Shown piece after piece: positions 1 through 7,942 of a stretch of DNA of 47,478 nucleotides (position 1 is its first letter; every line of letters begins with the position of its first letter). A program made the position numbers and the translations under genes. The stretch is taken from assembly GCA_002699485.1 (NCBI GenBank), contig PAAV01000041.1, positions 1-47,478 of the forward strand, given 5' to 3'. The notes beneath the pieces are model-generated. The model saw only the letters and a program-made list of their open reading frames with translations, did no database searches and was not told the DNA's origin. The DNA comes from Chloroflexota bacterium. GTDB taxonomy: Bacteria > Chloroflexota > Dehalococcoidia > Lucifugimonadales > UBA2962.

Positions 1-239
1 AAAGCACTAATTCTTTTATTTGCTGTCAGCTGCTTTGAGTCTCTTACTAACTTTAGCCATTTATCTTCCATTTCTATTGGCAGTATTGCGGCGCCTGCAA
101 CGACAGGGCCTGCTAAAGGGCCACGCCCCGCTTCATCAATACCAGTTATTGATGTGTAACCTATAGATTGTAAATATTTTTCCTCTTCCATTGAGGGGTT
201 AATTCTGGATGAGGCAGGAGACACTTTTGTTTTAGCCAT
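1..239 (-). CDS. rnhB: Ribonuclease HII, N-terminal part (runs off window)
   Basis: Cleaves the RNA strand of RNA-DNA hybrids and starts removal of misincorporated ribonucleotides in the cytoplasm. About 79 codons are present; the C-terminal half lies outside the window. After a short 30-residue leader the family signature [16 protein letters not shown] is clear (metal ligands Asp35 and Glu36), followed by the [10 protein letters not shown] motif near residues 67-75. The third and fourth acidic ligands would lie off the edge. The ATG at 239-237 sits eight bases inside the 3' end of the upstream DinB-fold gene, so the two are probably translated from one message with mnmA. This gene was too truncated to appear as a full reading frame but its identity is secure. 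Confidence 0.93.
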   Translation of the reverse strand, partial: MAKTKVSPASSRINPSMEEEKYLQSIGYTSITGIDEAGRGPLAGPVVAGAAILPIEMEDKWLKLVRDSKQLTANKRISA

Positions 240-753
240 CAATTCCGCGTAACATTCCACGGATATATGATATTTGTCCTATATGTTGGCTTTGCTCCAC
301 AACAATGTGGCCAAGCATCTCAGCAATGGAGTAATCAGGACGATTTTTATCAGGACAGATCTTCATGTCTTCTTCATTTAAGTTGTCGATATATGAGTCA
401 GTGCAATTCCGTACTGTTTCCAGGTAATCAATAAGTTTTCTGAATTCGAACTTAGGCATCGAATTTACTTGATCGATTTCCCAGCCCCATCCACTTCTAG
501 GTTCTTCCATATGGATGTTTAAGTTCAGTTTTATCGCCCATTTTTGCTCGTCCCAAATTTGGATTGCCTGTTTGGCAAACGAGTTTATCCAGGTATCTTC
601 CACTCTAGCAATATGCCAAACTATAAAGTCGATGTGATGAGAATCAGGATGGGGAGTGAAACGGCGCTCTTCATCTGTCAACCCTGCAACTATTCTTTCC
701 AGTTCAGAAGCGTATTCTGCACAAGAAAATTGAATAATATTTTTGAAACTCAT
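232..753 (-). CDS. DinB/YfiT-fold metal-binding protein
   Basis: A 173-residue four-helix-bundle protein of the DinB superfamily. The visible signature is the spaced histidines expected to hold a divalent metal: [17 protein letters not shown] around residues 39-55 and [19 protein letters not shown] near the C terminus. Members include thiol-dependent S-transferases and many proteins of unknown role, so a specific reaction cannot be assigned. Its ATG overlaps the mnmA stop by four bases (ATGA), and its own stop overlaps the rnhB start, so it is the middle gene of an mnmA-dinB-rnhB operon. The position between two nucleic-acid genes says little about its substrate. Identification of the fold is strong; function is unknown. 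Confidence 0.82.
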   Translation of the reverse strand: MSFKNIIQFSCAEYASELERIVAGLTDEERRFTPHPDSHHIDFIVWHIARVEDTWINSFAKQAIQIWDEQKWAIKLNLNIHMEEPRSGWGWEIDQVNSMPKFEFRKLIDYLETVRNCTDSYIDNLNEEDMKICPDKNRPDYSIAEMLGHIVVEQSQHIGQISYIRGMLRGIDG

Positions 754-1877
754 AAATTAATCTCTGCAGGTACATTTGCTTTTAATTTAATAGGGGAACT
801 AGATGTTTCAATATAACCCCCGCCTATTACCGTCTCATTGCTATAGAACACAACTGCCTGCCCCGGCGTCACTGCTCTTTGTGGTTGTTCGAAATTAATT
901 TCTGCCCAATTCCCGTGAGGGGTTAGTATTGCCGGAGCTTCACCAGCTTTATATCTGATTTTTGCAGCGACTTTTATTGGTTTTTTCGGAGATATACCAG
1001 ATACATAGTTGACCCTTGAGGCCCAAAGGTTGGTGCGGTATAAATCGTCTTCATTTCCCAAAGTTACCTTGCAAGATGTCGAGTCTATATTTGTCACATA
1101 GTACGGAGTAGGAGAGTTTCCTTGCAAACCTAATTTTCGGCGCTGGCCAATCGTGAAAAACTGTACTCCAGGGTGATCTCCAATAACATTACCATCCATA
1201 TCAACAAATTTACCTGGCTTTGGCTCTATTCTTGTGCTGATAAATTTCCGGTAGTTGTTATCAGGTATAAAGCATATTTCCTGGCTGTCTGGTTTATCCG
1301 CAACGTTTAGGCCAGCCTTCTCAGCAATTTCCCTTATTTCTGGTTTTGAATACTCACCCACTGGTAGAAGCAGCTTATCAATTTCATTCTGGGAAAGAGT
1401 AAAAAGAACATAAGATTGATCTTTATTGGCATCTACAGCTTTACATAGTTGGGCACTATTTCCGTTTCGGATTATTCGTGCATAATGCCCGGTAGCTATG
1501 TAGTCTGCATCAAGAAACATAGCCCTTCTTAACAAAAAGTCAAATTTGATCCGATCATTACATGCTAAGCAGGGATGAGGAGTTCTACCGTTATCATATT
1601 CTTGGCAAAAATAATCAACTACATGCTCTTGGAATTCCTTCTCAAAATTTTGTACATAGTGCGGTATGTCTAGTTTTTGACATACTCTCCGTGCGTCGTC
1701 TATATCTTCTACTGAACAGCATGGTTTCTTTGACTTTGATACTGCGTCATTTTTTATACTCCAAAGCCTCATAGTTACTCCAACCACGTCATAACCGGCT
1801 TGTTTGAGTAAAACAGCTGCTACGGAAGAGTCAACTCCTCCACTCATAGCGACAATCACTTTTTGTTTTTTATTCAT
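750..1877 (-). CDS. mnmA: tRNA-specific 2-thiouridylase MnmA
   Basis: Installs sulfur at C2 of the wobble uridine in tRNAs for Lys, Glu and Gln, using ATP and a persulfide relay. The PP-loop motif SGGVDSS is at residues 12-18. The catalytic cysteines appear as the PCLACNDRIKF segment (Cys106) and SQEICFIPD (Cys202), matching the pair known in the family, and the C-terminal PUA-like and beta-barrel part is complete, giving a normal length of about 375 residues. I take the ATG at 1877 rather than a TTG one codon earlier; a GGAT lies upstream. It is divergent from rsfS across 60 bases and leads the mnmA-dinB-rnhB operon. Confidence 0.95.
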   Translation of the reverse strand: MNKKQKVIVAMSGGVDSSVAAVLLKQAGYDVVGVTMRLWSIKNDAVSKSKKPCCSVEDIDDARRVCQKLDIPHYVQNFEKEFQEHVVDYFCQEYDNGRTPHPCLACNDRIKFDFLLRRAMFLDADYIATGHYARIIRNGNSAQLCKAVDANKDQSYVLFTLSQNEIDKLLLPVGEYSKPEIREIAEKAGLNVADKPDSQEICFIPDNNYRKFISTRIEPKPGKFVDMDGNVIGDHPGVQFFTIGQRRKLGLQGNSPTPYYVTNIDSTSCKVTLGNEDDLYRTNLWASRVNYVSGISPKKPIKVAAKIRYKAGEAPAILTPHGNWAEINFEQPQRAVTPGQAVVFYSNETVIGGGYIETSSSPIKLKANVPAEINL

Positions 1878-1921
1878 CAAAAGTTTATCCTTAACTCATC
1901 ATACTATTAGTTTATCTGATC

Positions 1922-1927
1922 TATAAT
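1922..1927 (+). promoter_or_regulatory. Candidate -10 box for rsfS, leaderless arrangement
   Basis: A perfect TATAAT ends ten bases before the rsfS ATG at 1938, so transcription would be expected to begin within a few bases of the start codon. No Shine-Dalgarno sequence is visible. There is no strong -35 hexamer at 17-18 bases. The same placement recurs at 31050-31055. Confidence 0.5.
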
Positions 1928-1937
1928 CCATATAAAT

Positions 1938-2318
1938 ATGTCTAAAGAAGTAAATCAAACCGAACTTAAAGATAGAGACCTCGAAGAGCTAGCCCGATTC
2001 GCTGCAGAAATAGTGTCTGATAGTTTTGCGTCGGATATCTTATTGCTGAACATATCGAATAAAAGTGCATTTACCGACTTCATGATTATTTTAACGGTTG
2101 ATTCGTCTAGGCAAATGTCAGCTGTTGCAGAGGATCTCGAGATTGAAATGAAGTCTAAAGGAATCAATAAATTTAGAAAAGAAGGAGCTGCTAATAGTGG
2201 CTGGGTGGTAGTTGATTTCGGAGATATAGTCGTACATCTTTTTGGAAAGGATGAGCGAGAGTATTACGCACTCGACGATATTTGGTCAGGAGCCCAGCAG
2301 TTACTTAGGATTCAATAA
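1938..2318 (+). CDS. rsfS: Ribosomal silencing factor RsfS
   Basis: Binds ribosomal protein uL14 and blocks subunit joining when nutrients are low. The 126-residue protein shows the full family pattern: an N-terminal helix ELARFAAEIVSD, the LLLNISNKSAFTDFMIILTVDSSRQ strand-loop segment, and the C-terminal GWVVVDFGDIVVHLFGKDEREYY stretch that defines RsfS/Iojap. It is the only plus-strand gene among the first seven; its stop overlaps the convergent ndk stop region by 14 bases, so the two transcripts share a tail-to-tail overlap. It probably has its own leaderless promoter at 1922-1927. Confidence 0.94.
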   Translation: MSKEVNQTELKDRDLEELARFAAEIVSDSFASDILLLNISNKSAFTDFMIILTVDSSRQMSAVAEDLEIEMKSKGINKFRKEGAANSGWVVVDFGDIVVHLFGKDEREYYALDDIWSGAQQLLRIQ

Positions 2319-2757
2319 TCCATCCGTCGATACTTCTCTCATATTTGAATAACTCATTTTCATTGAAGAATATGCTCAATTCTCTTTTAGCTGATTCATC
2401 CGAGTCAGACCCGTGTATTAAGTTATTACCTACCGACAGTCCTAGATCTCCTCTAATTGATCCTGGCGTAGCTTCATTCGGGTTGGTAGATCCCATAAGG
2501 TTTCTAAGAGCCTGGACGCAGTTAGGGCCTTCTAATGCCAGAGCAATAATAGGTCCAGAAGTAATGAAATCCATAAGGGTCGGAAAAAAAGGTTTCTCTA
2601 CATGATCAGCATAGTGTAGTTTTGCCAGTTCACCATCCATTCTGATCATTTTCATGCCAACGATTTTTAACCCTTTTTTCTCTATCCTTGATATTATTTC
2701 TCCTGATAGTCCTCTCTGAACTCCGTCAGGTTTTACTAATGCAAGCGTCTTATTCAT
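2305..2757 (-). CDS. ndk: Nucleoside diphosphate kinase
   Basis: Moves the gamma phosphate between nucleoside triphosphates and diphosphates through a phosphohistidine. The 150-residue protein starts MNKTLALVKPDGVQRG and carries the active-site motif NLIHGSDS with His115 as the phosphorylated residue; the nucleotide-binding Lys, Tyr, Arg and Asn positions of the family are present. It is about ten residues longer than many bacterial Ndk proteins because of a C-terminal extension ending in IDGWIIES, which overlaps the 3' end of rsfS. It lies 19 bases downstream of tsaB on the same strand and may be the last gene of the tsaE-tsaB-ndk operon. Confidence 0.96.
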   Translation of the reverse strand: MNKTLALVKPDGVQRGLSGEIISRIEKKGLKIVGMKMIRMDGELAKLHYADHVEKPFFPTLMDFITSGPIIALALEGPNCVQALRNLMGSTNPNEATPGSIRGDLGLSVGNNLIHGSDSDESAKRELSIFFNENELFKYERSIDGWIIES

Positions 2758-2776
2758 GACTGTCCTTTTAGTTTTA

Positions 2777-3469
2777 TTATTGGTTTTTAACCTTACTTTT
2801 CATTTGCCTTGTAGCAGACTCGTATTGGGCCCCGCTGATATACACAGGCTCTAATTTGTCTATGTCTTCTCCACCAAATTCCATAAATTTTTCATATGCT
2901 AATGCTGCAAGGATAGATGCTTTACGAGTTGGAGGATTGTATTCTTTTACAATAGCCAAATTACCAAGTTTTGAAACCAGTTCCGTGCCTATTACAGACA
3001 TTGCCTCACCACAAAATATTGTTTGCGAGGTGGTTTTATTGATTATTTCATCTACATTCATAACTTTAACAGAGTTACCTCCATCAAGATTATTGATCGA
3101 GTATACACTTTTAGCTGAGGCTTTTATCATAGCAAAGACGGGCATTTTATCAGGCACATAAGGGTTAATTTCGATATCTAATGTTCCAATAGAAACTAAA
3201 GGTATTCGTAGTGTTAATGACATTGCCTTTGCGAATGACATGCCAACTCTAAGAGAGCTGAACCCCCCAGGACCCTTGGCTATAAATACTGATTTTAAAT
3301 TTGACGGCTTAAGTTTGGCTTGATCCATGATTGACCATATTGCAGGAGACAATTCCACCGAGTGATTTCTTTTTGCATCCCATGTCAATTCTTCAATAAC
3401 CTTACCTTTATTTGATAAAGCGATTGATGAGAATGATGTAGATGTATCAATAGATAGTTCCAAGTTCAA
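2777..3469 (-). CDS. tsaB: tRNA t6A synthesis protein TsaB
   Basis: Partner and scaffold of TsaD in formation of threonylcarbamoyl-adenosine at position 37 of tRNAs reading ANN codons. The 230-residue protein opens with LSIDTSTSFSSIAL and has the characteristic FIAKGPGGFSSLRVGMSFAKAMS segment near residues 63-83, both typical of the ASKHA-fold TsaB family. The start is a TTG at 3469-3467; the frame is closed upstream by a stop inside tsaE and no ATG is available. A GGA lies six bases ahead. It follows tsaE by 13 bases. TsaD, TsaC and RimI, often neighbours, are not in this window. Confidence 0.92.
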   Translation of the reverse strand: MNLELSIDTSTSFSSIALSNKGKVIEELTWDAKRNHSVELSPAIWSIMDQAKLKPSNLKSVFIAKGPGGFSSLRVGMSFAKAMSLTLRIPLVSIGTLDIEINPYVPDKMPVFAMIKASAKSVYSINNLDGGNSVKVMNVDEIINKTTSQTIFCGEAMSVIGTELVSKLGNLAIVKEYNPPTRKASILAALAYEKFMEFGGEDIDKLEPVYISGAQYESATRQMKSKVKNQ

Positions 3470-3482
3470 GTATCCAGCATAT

Positions 3483-3992
3483 TCAGATTGTTTTATGTGA
3501 TTCAGAATCTATCACGTCATTGATCAATTTTGCATGACGTGAACCCTTAGAAGTTAATTGTATTCGACGTTTATTAGATGATGGACCTTCCTCGTCCCAA
3601 TCTATTTTTATTGCTAAATGGTCAAGTTGAAAGATCGATTCAAATCTATCTGCCCACTCCACGACACAAATACCATCGGAATGAAAATATTCTTCTATCC
3701 CAATACTTTCTAACTCCGCAGTTTGAGATATTCTATATAAATCAGCATGATAGAGTGGAATCCTTCCATTGTATTCCATGACTAAAACAAAAGTTGGGCT
3801 TCTTACGTGTTCTAGTGATCCTACCCCATTTAATACTCCTTGAGTAAAACACGTTTTGCCTGCACCCAGTTCTCCAGTCATCAAAATCAAGTCACCTGGC
3901 AGTGACAAGTTTCCAATTTTATGACCTAGAGCCTGTGTATCGTCTGGATTTTTCGAATATATGTAAGCTGTATTTTTATAATTATCTGTCAT
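3483..3992 (-). CDS. tsaE: tRNA t6A synthesis ATPase TsaE
   Basis: P-loop ATPase that drives the TsaB-TsaD complex through repeated t6A cycles. The Walker A motif GELGAGKT is at residues 40-47, followed by the family features RSPTFVLVMEY and LYHADLYRI, and VVEWADR further on. At 169 residues it is a little longer than typical, with a C-terminal tail ending in SESHKTI. The ATG at 3992-3990 is unambiguous. It is the first gene of the tsaE-tsaB-(ndk) operon and has a good promoter candidate just upstream at 4015-4042. Confidence 0.95.
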   Translation of the reverse strand: MTDNYKNTAYIYSKNPDDTQALGHKIGNLSLPGDLILMTGELGAGKTCFTQGVLNGVGSLEHVRSPTFVLVMEYNGRIPLYHADLYRISQTAELESIGIEEYFHSDGICVVEWADRFESIFQLDHLAIKIDWDEEGPSSNKRRIQLTSKGSRHAKLINDVIDSESHKTI

Positions 3993-4014
3993 GGATTTTT
4001 ATTGGAATCGTTTT

Positions 4015-4042
4015 ATTATATTAACGATATCGATGCTTTCAA
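4015..4042 (-). promoter_or_regulatory. Candidate sigma70-type promoter for tsaE-tsaB-ndk
   Basis: On the minus strand TTGAAA (4042-4037) and a perfect TATAAT (4020-4015) are separated by 16 bases. The predicted start would leave a leader of roughly 15-20 bases before the tsaE ATG at 3992, with no clear Shine-Dalgarno sequence. This is the best two-box promoter I found in the window. The surrounding 3993-4198 gap holds nothing else that I can recognise. Confidence 0.55.
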
Positions 4043-4198
4043 ATAAATATAATTTCAATATCAATGTTGTTAATTTATTAATGATTCCTATTTGAGTTGA
4101 GGTATATCAGTGTAGTAATGTGGTCTATACAGTCTGTTTGGCCTTTTTCCCTTTTATATCTATATCAAATAATAAATTGTTAACCCAGGTAATAAAAA

Positions 4199-4885
4199 TT
4201 GAAATACGAAGAATATAATATTAGTGATGACACTCTTAATTTTACTGTAGTCGAGCCCAACGGTTTCAACGCAGAAAATGATTACCCCATTATCGTTTTG
4301 ATGCATGGTTTTGGTGCAAGCAGTAAAGATTTAGCTCCATTAGCCTCAGCTATAGACTCAAGGGGATACATTTATGCTTTCCCTCAAGCTCCAATTGAGA
4401 TGCGTATGGGATTGGGTGGGGTCGGCTATGCGTGGGCCCCAATATCTGGAGAAGGCATCGATCAATCTATAAACAATTCCAAAAACTTAATAAAAAAGTT
4501 TCTAGATGAGCTGGTTAAACTATATGGGAATGAAAACACTAAACTTGTATTGGGAGGTTTTTCTCAAGGCGCAATGATGGCACTCGAAGTTGGACTTACA
4601 CTACCTGATCAAATATGTGGATTAATCTCTTGTAGTGGCTGGATACATTCACCTCAACTCGATATTGAACCTGACCCCAACAATAAACAAGACATATATC
4701 TCGCACATGGATCTTTGGATGATATCGTGCCAATTCAAAAATCCATTGAAGCTATGGAAAAATTAAGTTCTATGGGGTATTTAACGGAATTTCAGGAATA
4801 TGATATTGCGCATGAAATTTCGCAGATAGAAGTTTCCGATATTTCAGATTGGCTAAAGTCAAAAATTCCACCGCTTGAAAGTTGA
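4199..4885 (+). CDS. Phospholipase/carboxylesterase family alpha/beta hydrolase
   Basis: A 228-residue cytoplasmic serine hydrolase of the acyl-protein-thioesterase/carboxylesterase type (YpfH-like). The nucleophile elbow GFSQGAMMA places Ser122, the oxyanion segment is MHGFGASSKDL at 35-45, Asp174 or Asp175 is in the AHGSLDDIVP motif, and His205 in DIAHEIS completes the triad. No signal peptide is seen. The start is TTG at 4199, with AGG about ten bases upstream. It precedes the aldolase-dehydrogenase genes by 99 bases; it could hydrolyse a lactone or ester that feeds them, but that is only inferred from position. Natural substrate is unknown. Confidence 0.86.
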   Translation: MKYEEYNISDDTLNFTVVEPNGFNAENDYPIIVLMHGFGASSKDLAPLASAIDSRGYIYAFPQAPIEMRMGLGGVGYAWAPISGEGIDQSINNSKNLIKKFLDELVKLYGNENTKLVLGGFSQGAMMALEVGLTLPDQICGLISCSGWIHSPQLDIEPDPNNKQDIYLAHGSLDDIVPIQKSIEAMEKLSSMGYLTEFQEYDIAHEISQIEVSDISDWLKSKIPPLES

Positions 4886-4984
4886 TAATCCTCCGGGTTC
4901 ATTGTAAATTCGGCAATATCATTCAGGATGCATAGGCACTCTTTACATCCTAAGCGGACTAATCTAGTATCAACCTCCAAGATT

Positions 4985-5728
4985 ATGAAAAATATTGTCG
5001 TTAGAAACTCGATGAAAAATCAAAAGTCTTTAGGCTGCTGGATGCCATTTACCTCAGTTCAGCTAATTGAGCTCTTAGCTATTGCGGGGTTTGATTTTGT
5101 ACAGCTTGATGGCGAGCATGGTCCATTTAGTTTAGATCAAATAGAAACCACATGCATTACTGCTGAGTTGTGTGGAATGTCAGTATTTGCCCGACCTCCG
5201 TCTTGTGATGCGGCAGCTATCAATATGTACCTTGAACGTGGAGTTCAGGGGATTGTTGGTCCTCATGTTGATACTGTGGAGCAGGCTATAGATTTGGTGA
5301 GATCATGCCGCTTTGCCCCGGAAGGTGAACGAAGCTGGGGTGGTGGTCGTTCTTTGTTATATAACGACCCAGTATCTGTAGAAGATAAGGATGGATTGAG
5401 GACCTCAATCATGACTGAAGCCAACTCGCAAATGATCGTCACTGCGCAATTGGAAACTGAAGCTGCTTTATATAATCTCGATGGCATGCTGGAGGTTGAA
5501 GGGATAGATTACTTTACATTCGGACCGAATGATTTGGCTCAGTCCATGGGAGTGCCTGGCGAACCAAAACATGATACTGTGATTTCCGCAATCCAAGATG
5601 CGACAAATAAAATTCATCAAAAGGGTAAAAAAATTGTTGAGGATGATCAAATATTGACGACTTTACCTGGGTTGATTCTTGATTCTGCACGAGCTTTTGT
5701 GTCTTACAATTCTAAAAAAAGGGGATAA
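4985..5728 (+). CDS. HpcH/HpaI-family class II aldolase (2-oxo-3-deoxy acid aldolase-like)
   Basis: Reversible aldol cleavage of a 2-keto-3-deoxy or 4-hydroxy-2-oxo acid to pyruvate and an aldehyde, with a divalent metal. Using the ATG at 4985 the protein is 247 residues, and Arg70 (FARPP), Glu157 (AQLETE) and Asp183 (FGPNDLA) fall where HpaI has its substrate Arg and metal ligands. LDGEHGPF at 41-48 and GVQGIVGPHVDT at 86-97 are further family landmarks. An ATG at 4928 would add 19 residues that match nothing in the family, so I reject it. Five bases separate it from the next gene, a dehydrogenase, suggesting a catabolic operon for a sugar acid or aromatic-derived acid. Confidence 0.85.
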   Translation: MKNIVVRNSMKNQKSLGCWMPFTSVQLIELLAIAGFDFVQLDGEHGPFSLDQIETTCITAELCGMSVFARPPSCDAAAINMYLERGVQGIVGPHVDTVEQAIDLVRSCRFAPEGERSWGGGRSLLYNDPVSVEDKDGLRTSIMTEANSQMIVTAQLETEAALYNLDGMLEVEGIDYFTFGPNDLAQSMGVPGEPKHDTVISAIQDATNKIHQKGKKIVEDDQILTTLPGLILDSARAFVSYNSKKRG

Positions 5729-5733
5729 AAATT

Positions 5734-6807
5734 ATGAGTAAAATGAATGCTGCTCTATACCAAGGAAATGGAAAACTAGCTGTTAAAAAATTGGATATTC
5801 CTAAAATCGATGAGGAAGAAGTTTTAGTTAAAGTAAGAGCTGAAGGTGTGTGTGGATCTGATTTACTTATGTGGACAGATCAAGATGATCCGGCTGGAGT
5901 CTGGTCTTGGTCTGAAGAGCCTAACAGCTTACCTCCTGGACATGAGGTTACTGGGGAAATTGTAGAAGTTGGGTCCAAAATAGATTCAAAAAGAATAGGG
6001 GACCGAGTTGCAGTTGATATGCTTGGGTTTGGAGTTAATTGCAGCAGCTGTTTTTTCTGTCGGCAAGGACAACCTATACAGTGTATGAATAAAAAACCCG
6101 ATTCCGGTGGCGGGTATGCTCAATATGTGAAACGGAATTCAGCAGGATGTTTTAAACTGAATGACAATATGGGTTGGGACGAAGGTGCTTTAGTAGAGCC
6201 TTTGGCAGTATCAGTGCATGGGTGTCGTCGAGGCAAGCTTGAAGGTGGAGAAACTGTTTTGGTGCTAGGAGCAGGTACTATAGGTCAAACCGCCGTTGCA
6301 GCTGCCCGAGCTATGGGCGCCGGTAAAGTAATGGTTACGGCAAGGTACTCGCAGCAGTCTAAGTTAGCAAAAAACCTTGGTGCTGATGTGGTATTACCTG
6401 ACGGTGGAGATGATTTAATAGAAGCGGTCGCGGATGAGACAGATGGTAGAGGGGCTGATATAACTTTAGAATCTGTTGGGGGAAGAAGTGGAACCACTTT
6501 ATTTCAAAGCATCGAACTGACGCGTAAACAAGGAAGAATAGTCATATTAGGTGGATTTTGGGTTCCAATTCAAACGGATTGGATGGAGCCCTTAATGAAA
6601 GAGCAGTCGATAATATTTTCCAGTTGTTATTCAATACTTGAAGGCAGACATGATTTTGAAGTTGCCATTGATATGATGGGTTCAGGAAGAGTGGATCTTA
6701 AACCTATGGTCACTCATCGATTCCCGTTATCTGATGTTCAGGAGGCTGTAGATATTGCTTATGACAAAAATAGTGGCTCGGTAAAGGTACAAATTCATCA
6801 AGATTAA
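5734..6807 (+). CDS. Zinc-dependent MDR alcohol/polyol dehydrogenase (copy 1)
   Basis: NAD(P)-dependent oxidation of a secondary alcohol, probably a polyol or sugar-acid derivative. In this 357-residue protein the catalytic zinc ligands are Cys40 (GVCGSD), His70-Glu71 (PPGHE) and Glu155 (VEPLAV); the structural zinc uses Cys103, Cys106, Cys109 and Cys117. The Rossmann motif GAGTIG is at 179-184. The pattern is that of the threonine/sorbitol dehydrogenase branch. A GGGGATA sequence eight bases ahead of the ATG is a good ribosome site. It sits five bases after the aldolase and 29 before a clear paralogue, so the three genes are probably co-transcribed. Compared with copy 2 it has a longer insert (residues 49-66) next to the substrate pocket. 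Confidence 0.9.
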   Translation: MSKMNAALYQGNGKLAVKKLDIPKIDEEEVLVKVRAEGVCGSDLLMWTDQDDPAGVWSWSEEPNSLPPGHEVTGEIVEVGSKIDSKRIGDRVAVDMLGFGVNCSSCFFCRQGQPIQCMNKKPDSGGGYAQYVKRNSAGCFKLNDNMGWDEGALVEPLAVSVHGCRRGKLEGGETVLVLGAGTIGQTAVAAARAMGAGKVMVTARYSQQSKLAKNLGADVVLPDGGDDLIEAVADETDGRGADITLESVGGRSGTTLFQSIELTRKQGRIVILGGFWVPIQTDWMEPLMKEQSIIFSSCYSILEGRHDFEVAIDMMGSGRVDLKPMVTHRFPLSDVQEAVDIAYDKNSGSVKVQIHQD

Positions 6808-6836
6808 TAGCTTAAGAAAACGAATGGTGGTAAATC

Positions 6837-7883
6837 ATGAAAGATAAGATGAAAGCGGCCTTATGGGATGGTAAAGGCTTATTAGAAGTCTGTGAAGTTG
6901 ATAAACCGTTAATAGGGCCTAAAGATGCCTTGGTTAAAGTTAAATCATCCGGTATTTGTGGTTCAGATCTATTGATTTATGCTGATAAAAATGAGGCTGA
7001 AACCTTGCCACAAGGTCATGAGATTGCAGGCGAAGTCGTTGACGTAGGTGTTGACGTTGATAAACAAATAATAGGTACCAGAGTAGCAATAGAAGGAATT
7101 GGTCATGGGAAAGCCTGTTTAAATTGCTATTACTGTAATGCTGGTCAATATTTTCTATGCGAAGACATTGGTATCGAACGGGGAGGAGGTTATGCGGAAT
7201 ATGTGGTTACCAAAGCTCAGGGACTTTATCCAATAGCAAATTCAATGAATTGGGATGAGGCAGGACTTGTAGAACCTTATGCGGTTGCTTTACATGCAAT
7301 ACGCCGAGGTGAATTAAGTGGAGGAGAAACGGTAGCTGTTTTGGGGTCAGGAACAATAGGTCTTTGCACGATCGCAGCGGCTAGAGCTATGGGAGCAGGC
7401 CACATTATTGCTACAGCAAGGTATCCTCAACAGGATAATATGGCCCGTATGATGGGTGCAGATATGGTGGTCACTTCTGAGGGGGATGTTTTAAATGAAG
7501 CCCTGTTAGATTATTCAAACGGCACTGGATCTGACTTGACTATTGAAACCGTAGGTGGCCGCTCAGATGCCGTAATAACCCAAGCGGTAGATGTTACAAG
7601 AAAACAAGGTCGCATAGTTACAACTGGTAACTTTTATACTCCGATCCAATTTGATTGGATGAAAGCAATCCTCAAAGAGCATTCGGTCATTTGGTCTGCG
7701 ACATACGCTACAACAAATGGTCGAAATGAATTTCAGATTGCAATAGAACAAATGGGAAGTAAATTGGTAGATCTTAATCCGCTAGTTACCCACAGGTTTC
7801 CGTTATCTGAAATACAAAAAGGTTTAGATACATCATTCGACAAGAATGGTGGTGCGATCAAAGTTCAGATTCAGTCAGATTAG
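6837..7883 (+). CDS. Zinc-dependent MDR alcohol/polyol dehydrogenase (copy 2)
   Basis: Tandem paralogue of the preceding gene, 348 residues. The catalytic zinc ligands are Cys41, His61-Glu62 and Glu146, structural zinc ligands Cys94, Cys97, Cys100 and Cys108, and the nucleotide motif is GSGTIG at 170-175. Long stretches are shared with copy 1 (for example AAARAMGAG, TRKQGRIV, and PLVTHRFPLS against PMVTHRFPLS), which points to a local duplication followed by divergence. The loop between the catalytic Cys and His is shorter here, so the two probably take related but different substrates or act at successive steps of one route. The end is followed by a new promoter candidate, so the operon likely stops here. 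Confidence 0.9.
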   Translation: MKDKMKAALWDGKGLLEVCEVDKPLIGPKDALVKVKSSGICGSDLLIYADKNEAETLPQGHEIAGEVVDVGVDVDKQIIGTRVAIEGIGHGKACLNCYYCNAGQYFLCEDIGIERGGGYAEYVVTKAQGLYPIANSMNWDEAGLVEPYAVALHAIRRGELSGGETVAVLGSGTIGLCTIAAARAMGAGHIIATARYPQQDNMARMMGADMVVTSEGDVLNEALLDYSNGTGSDLTIETVGGRSDAVITQAVDVTRKQGRIVTTGNFYTPIQFDWMKAILKEHSVIWSATYATTNGRNEFQIAIEQMGSKLVDLNPLVTHRFPLSEIQKGLDTSFDKNGGAIKVQIQSD

Positions 7884-7904
7884 GACTTTTTGTAAAGCTT
7901 GTTT

Positions 7905-7910
7905 ATAATT
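7905..7910 (+). promoter_or_regulatory. Candidate -10 box for the Kelch lipoprotein gene
   Basis: A perfect TATAAT in the 59-base gap after the second dehydrogenase. Expected transcription start near 7917 leaves about 26 bases before the TTG start at 7943, with AAAGG eight bases upstream of that codon. No convincing -35 box is visible. Confidence 0.4.
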
Positions 7911-7942
7911 GGCGCTAATCTGGTTTTATAAAGGTGTGTCTT

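Noticed and set aside
4928-4984. Longer N terminus for the aldolase
   Set aside because: The extra 19 residues do not fit the family and the ATG at 4985 places Arg, Glu and Asp at the expected spacing.
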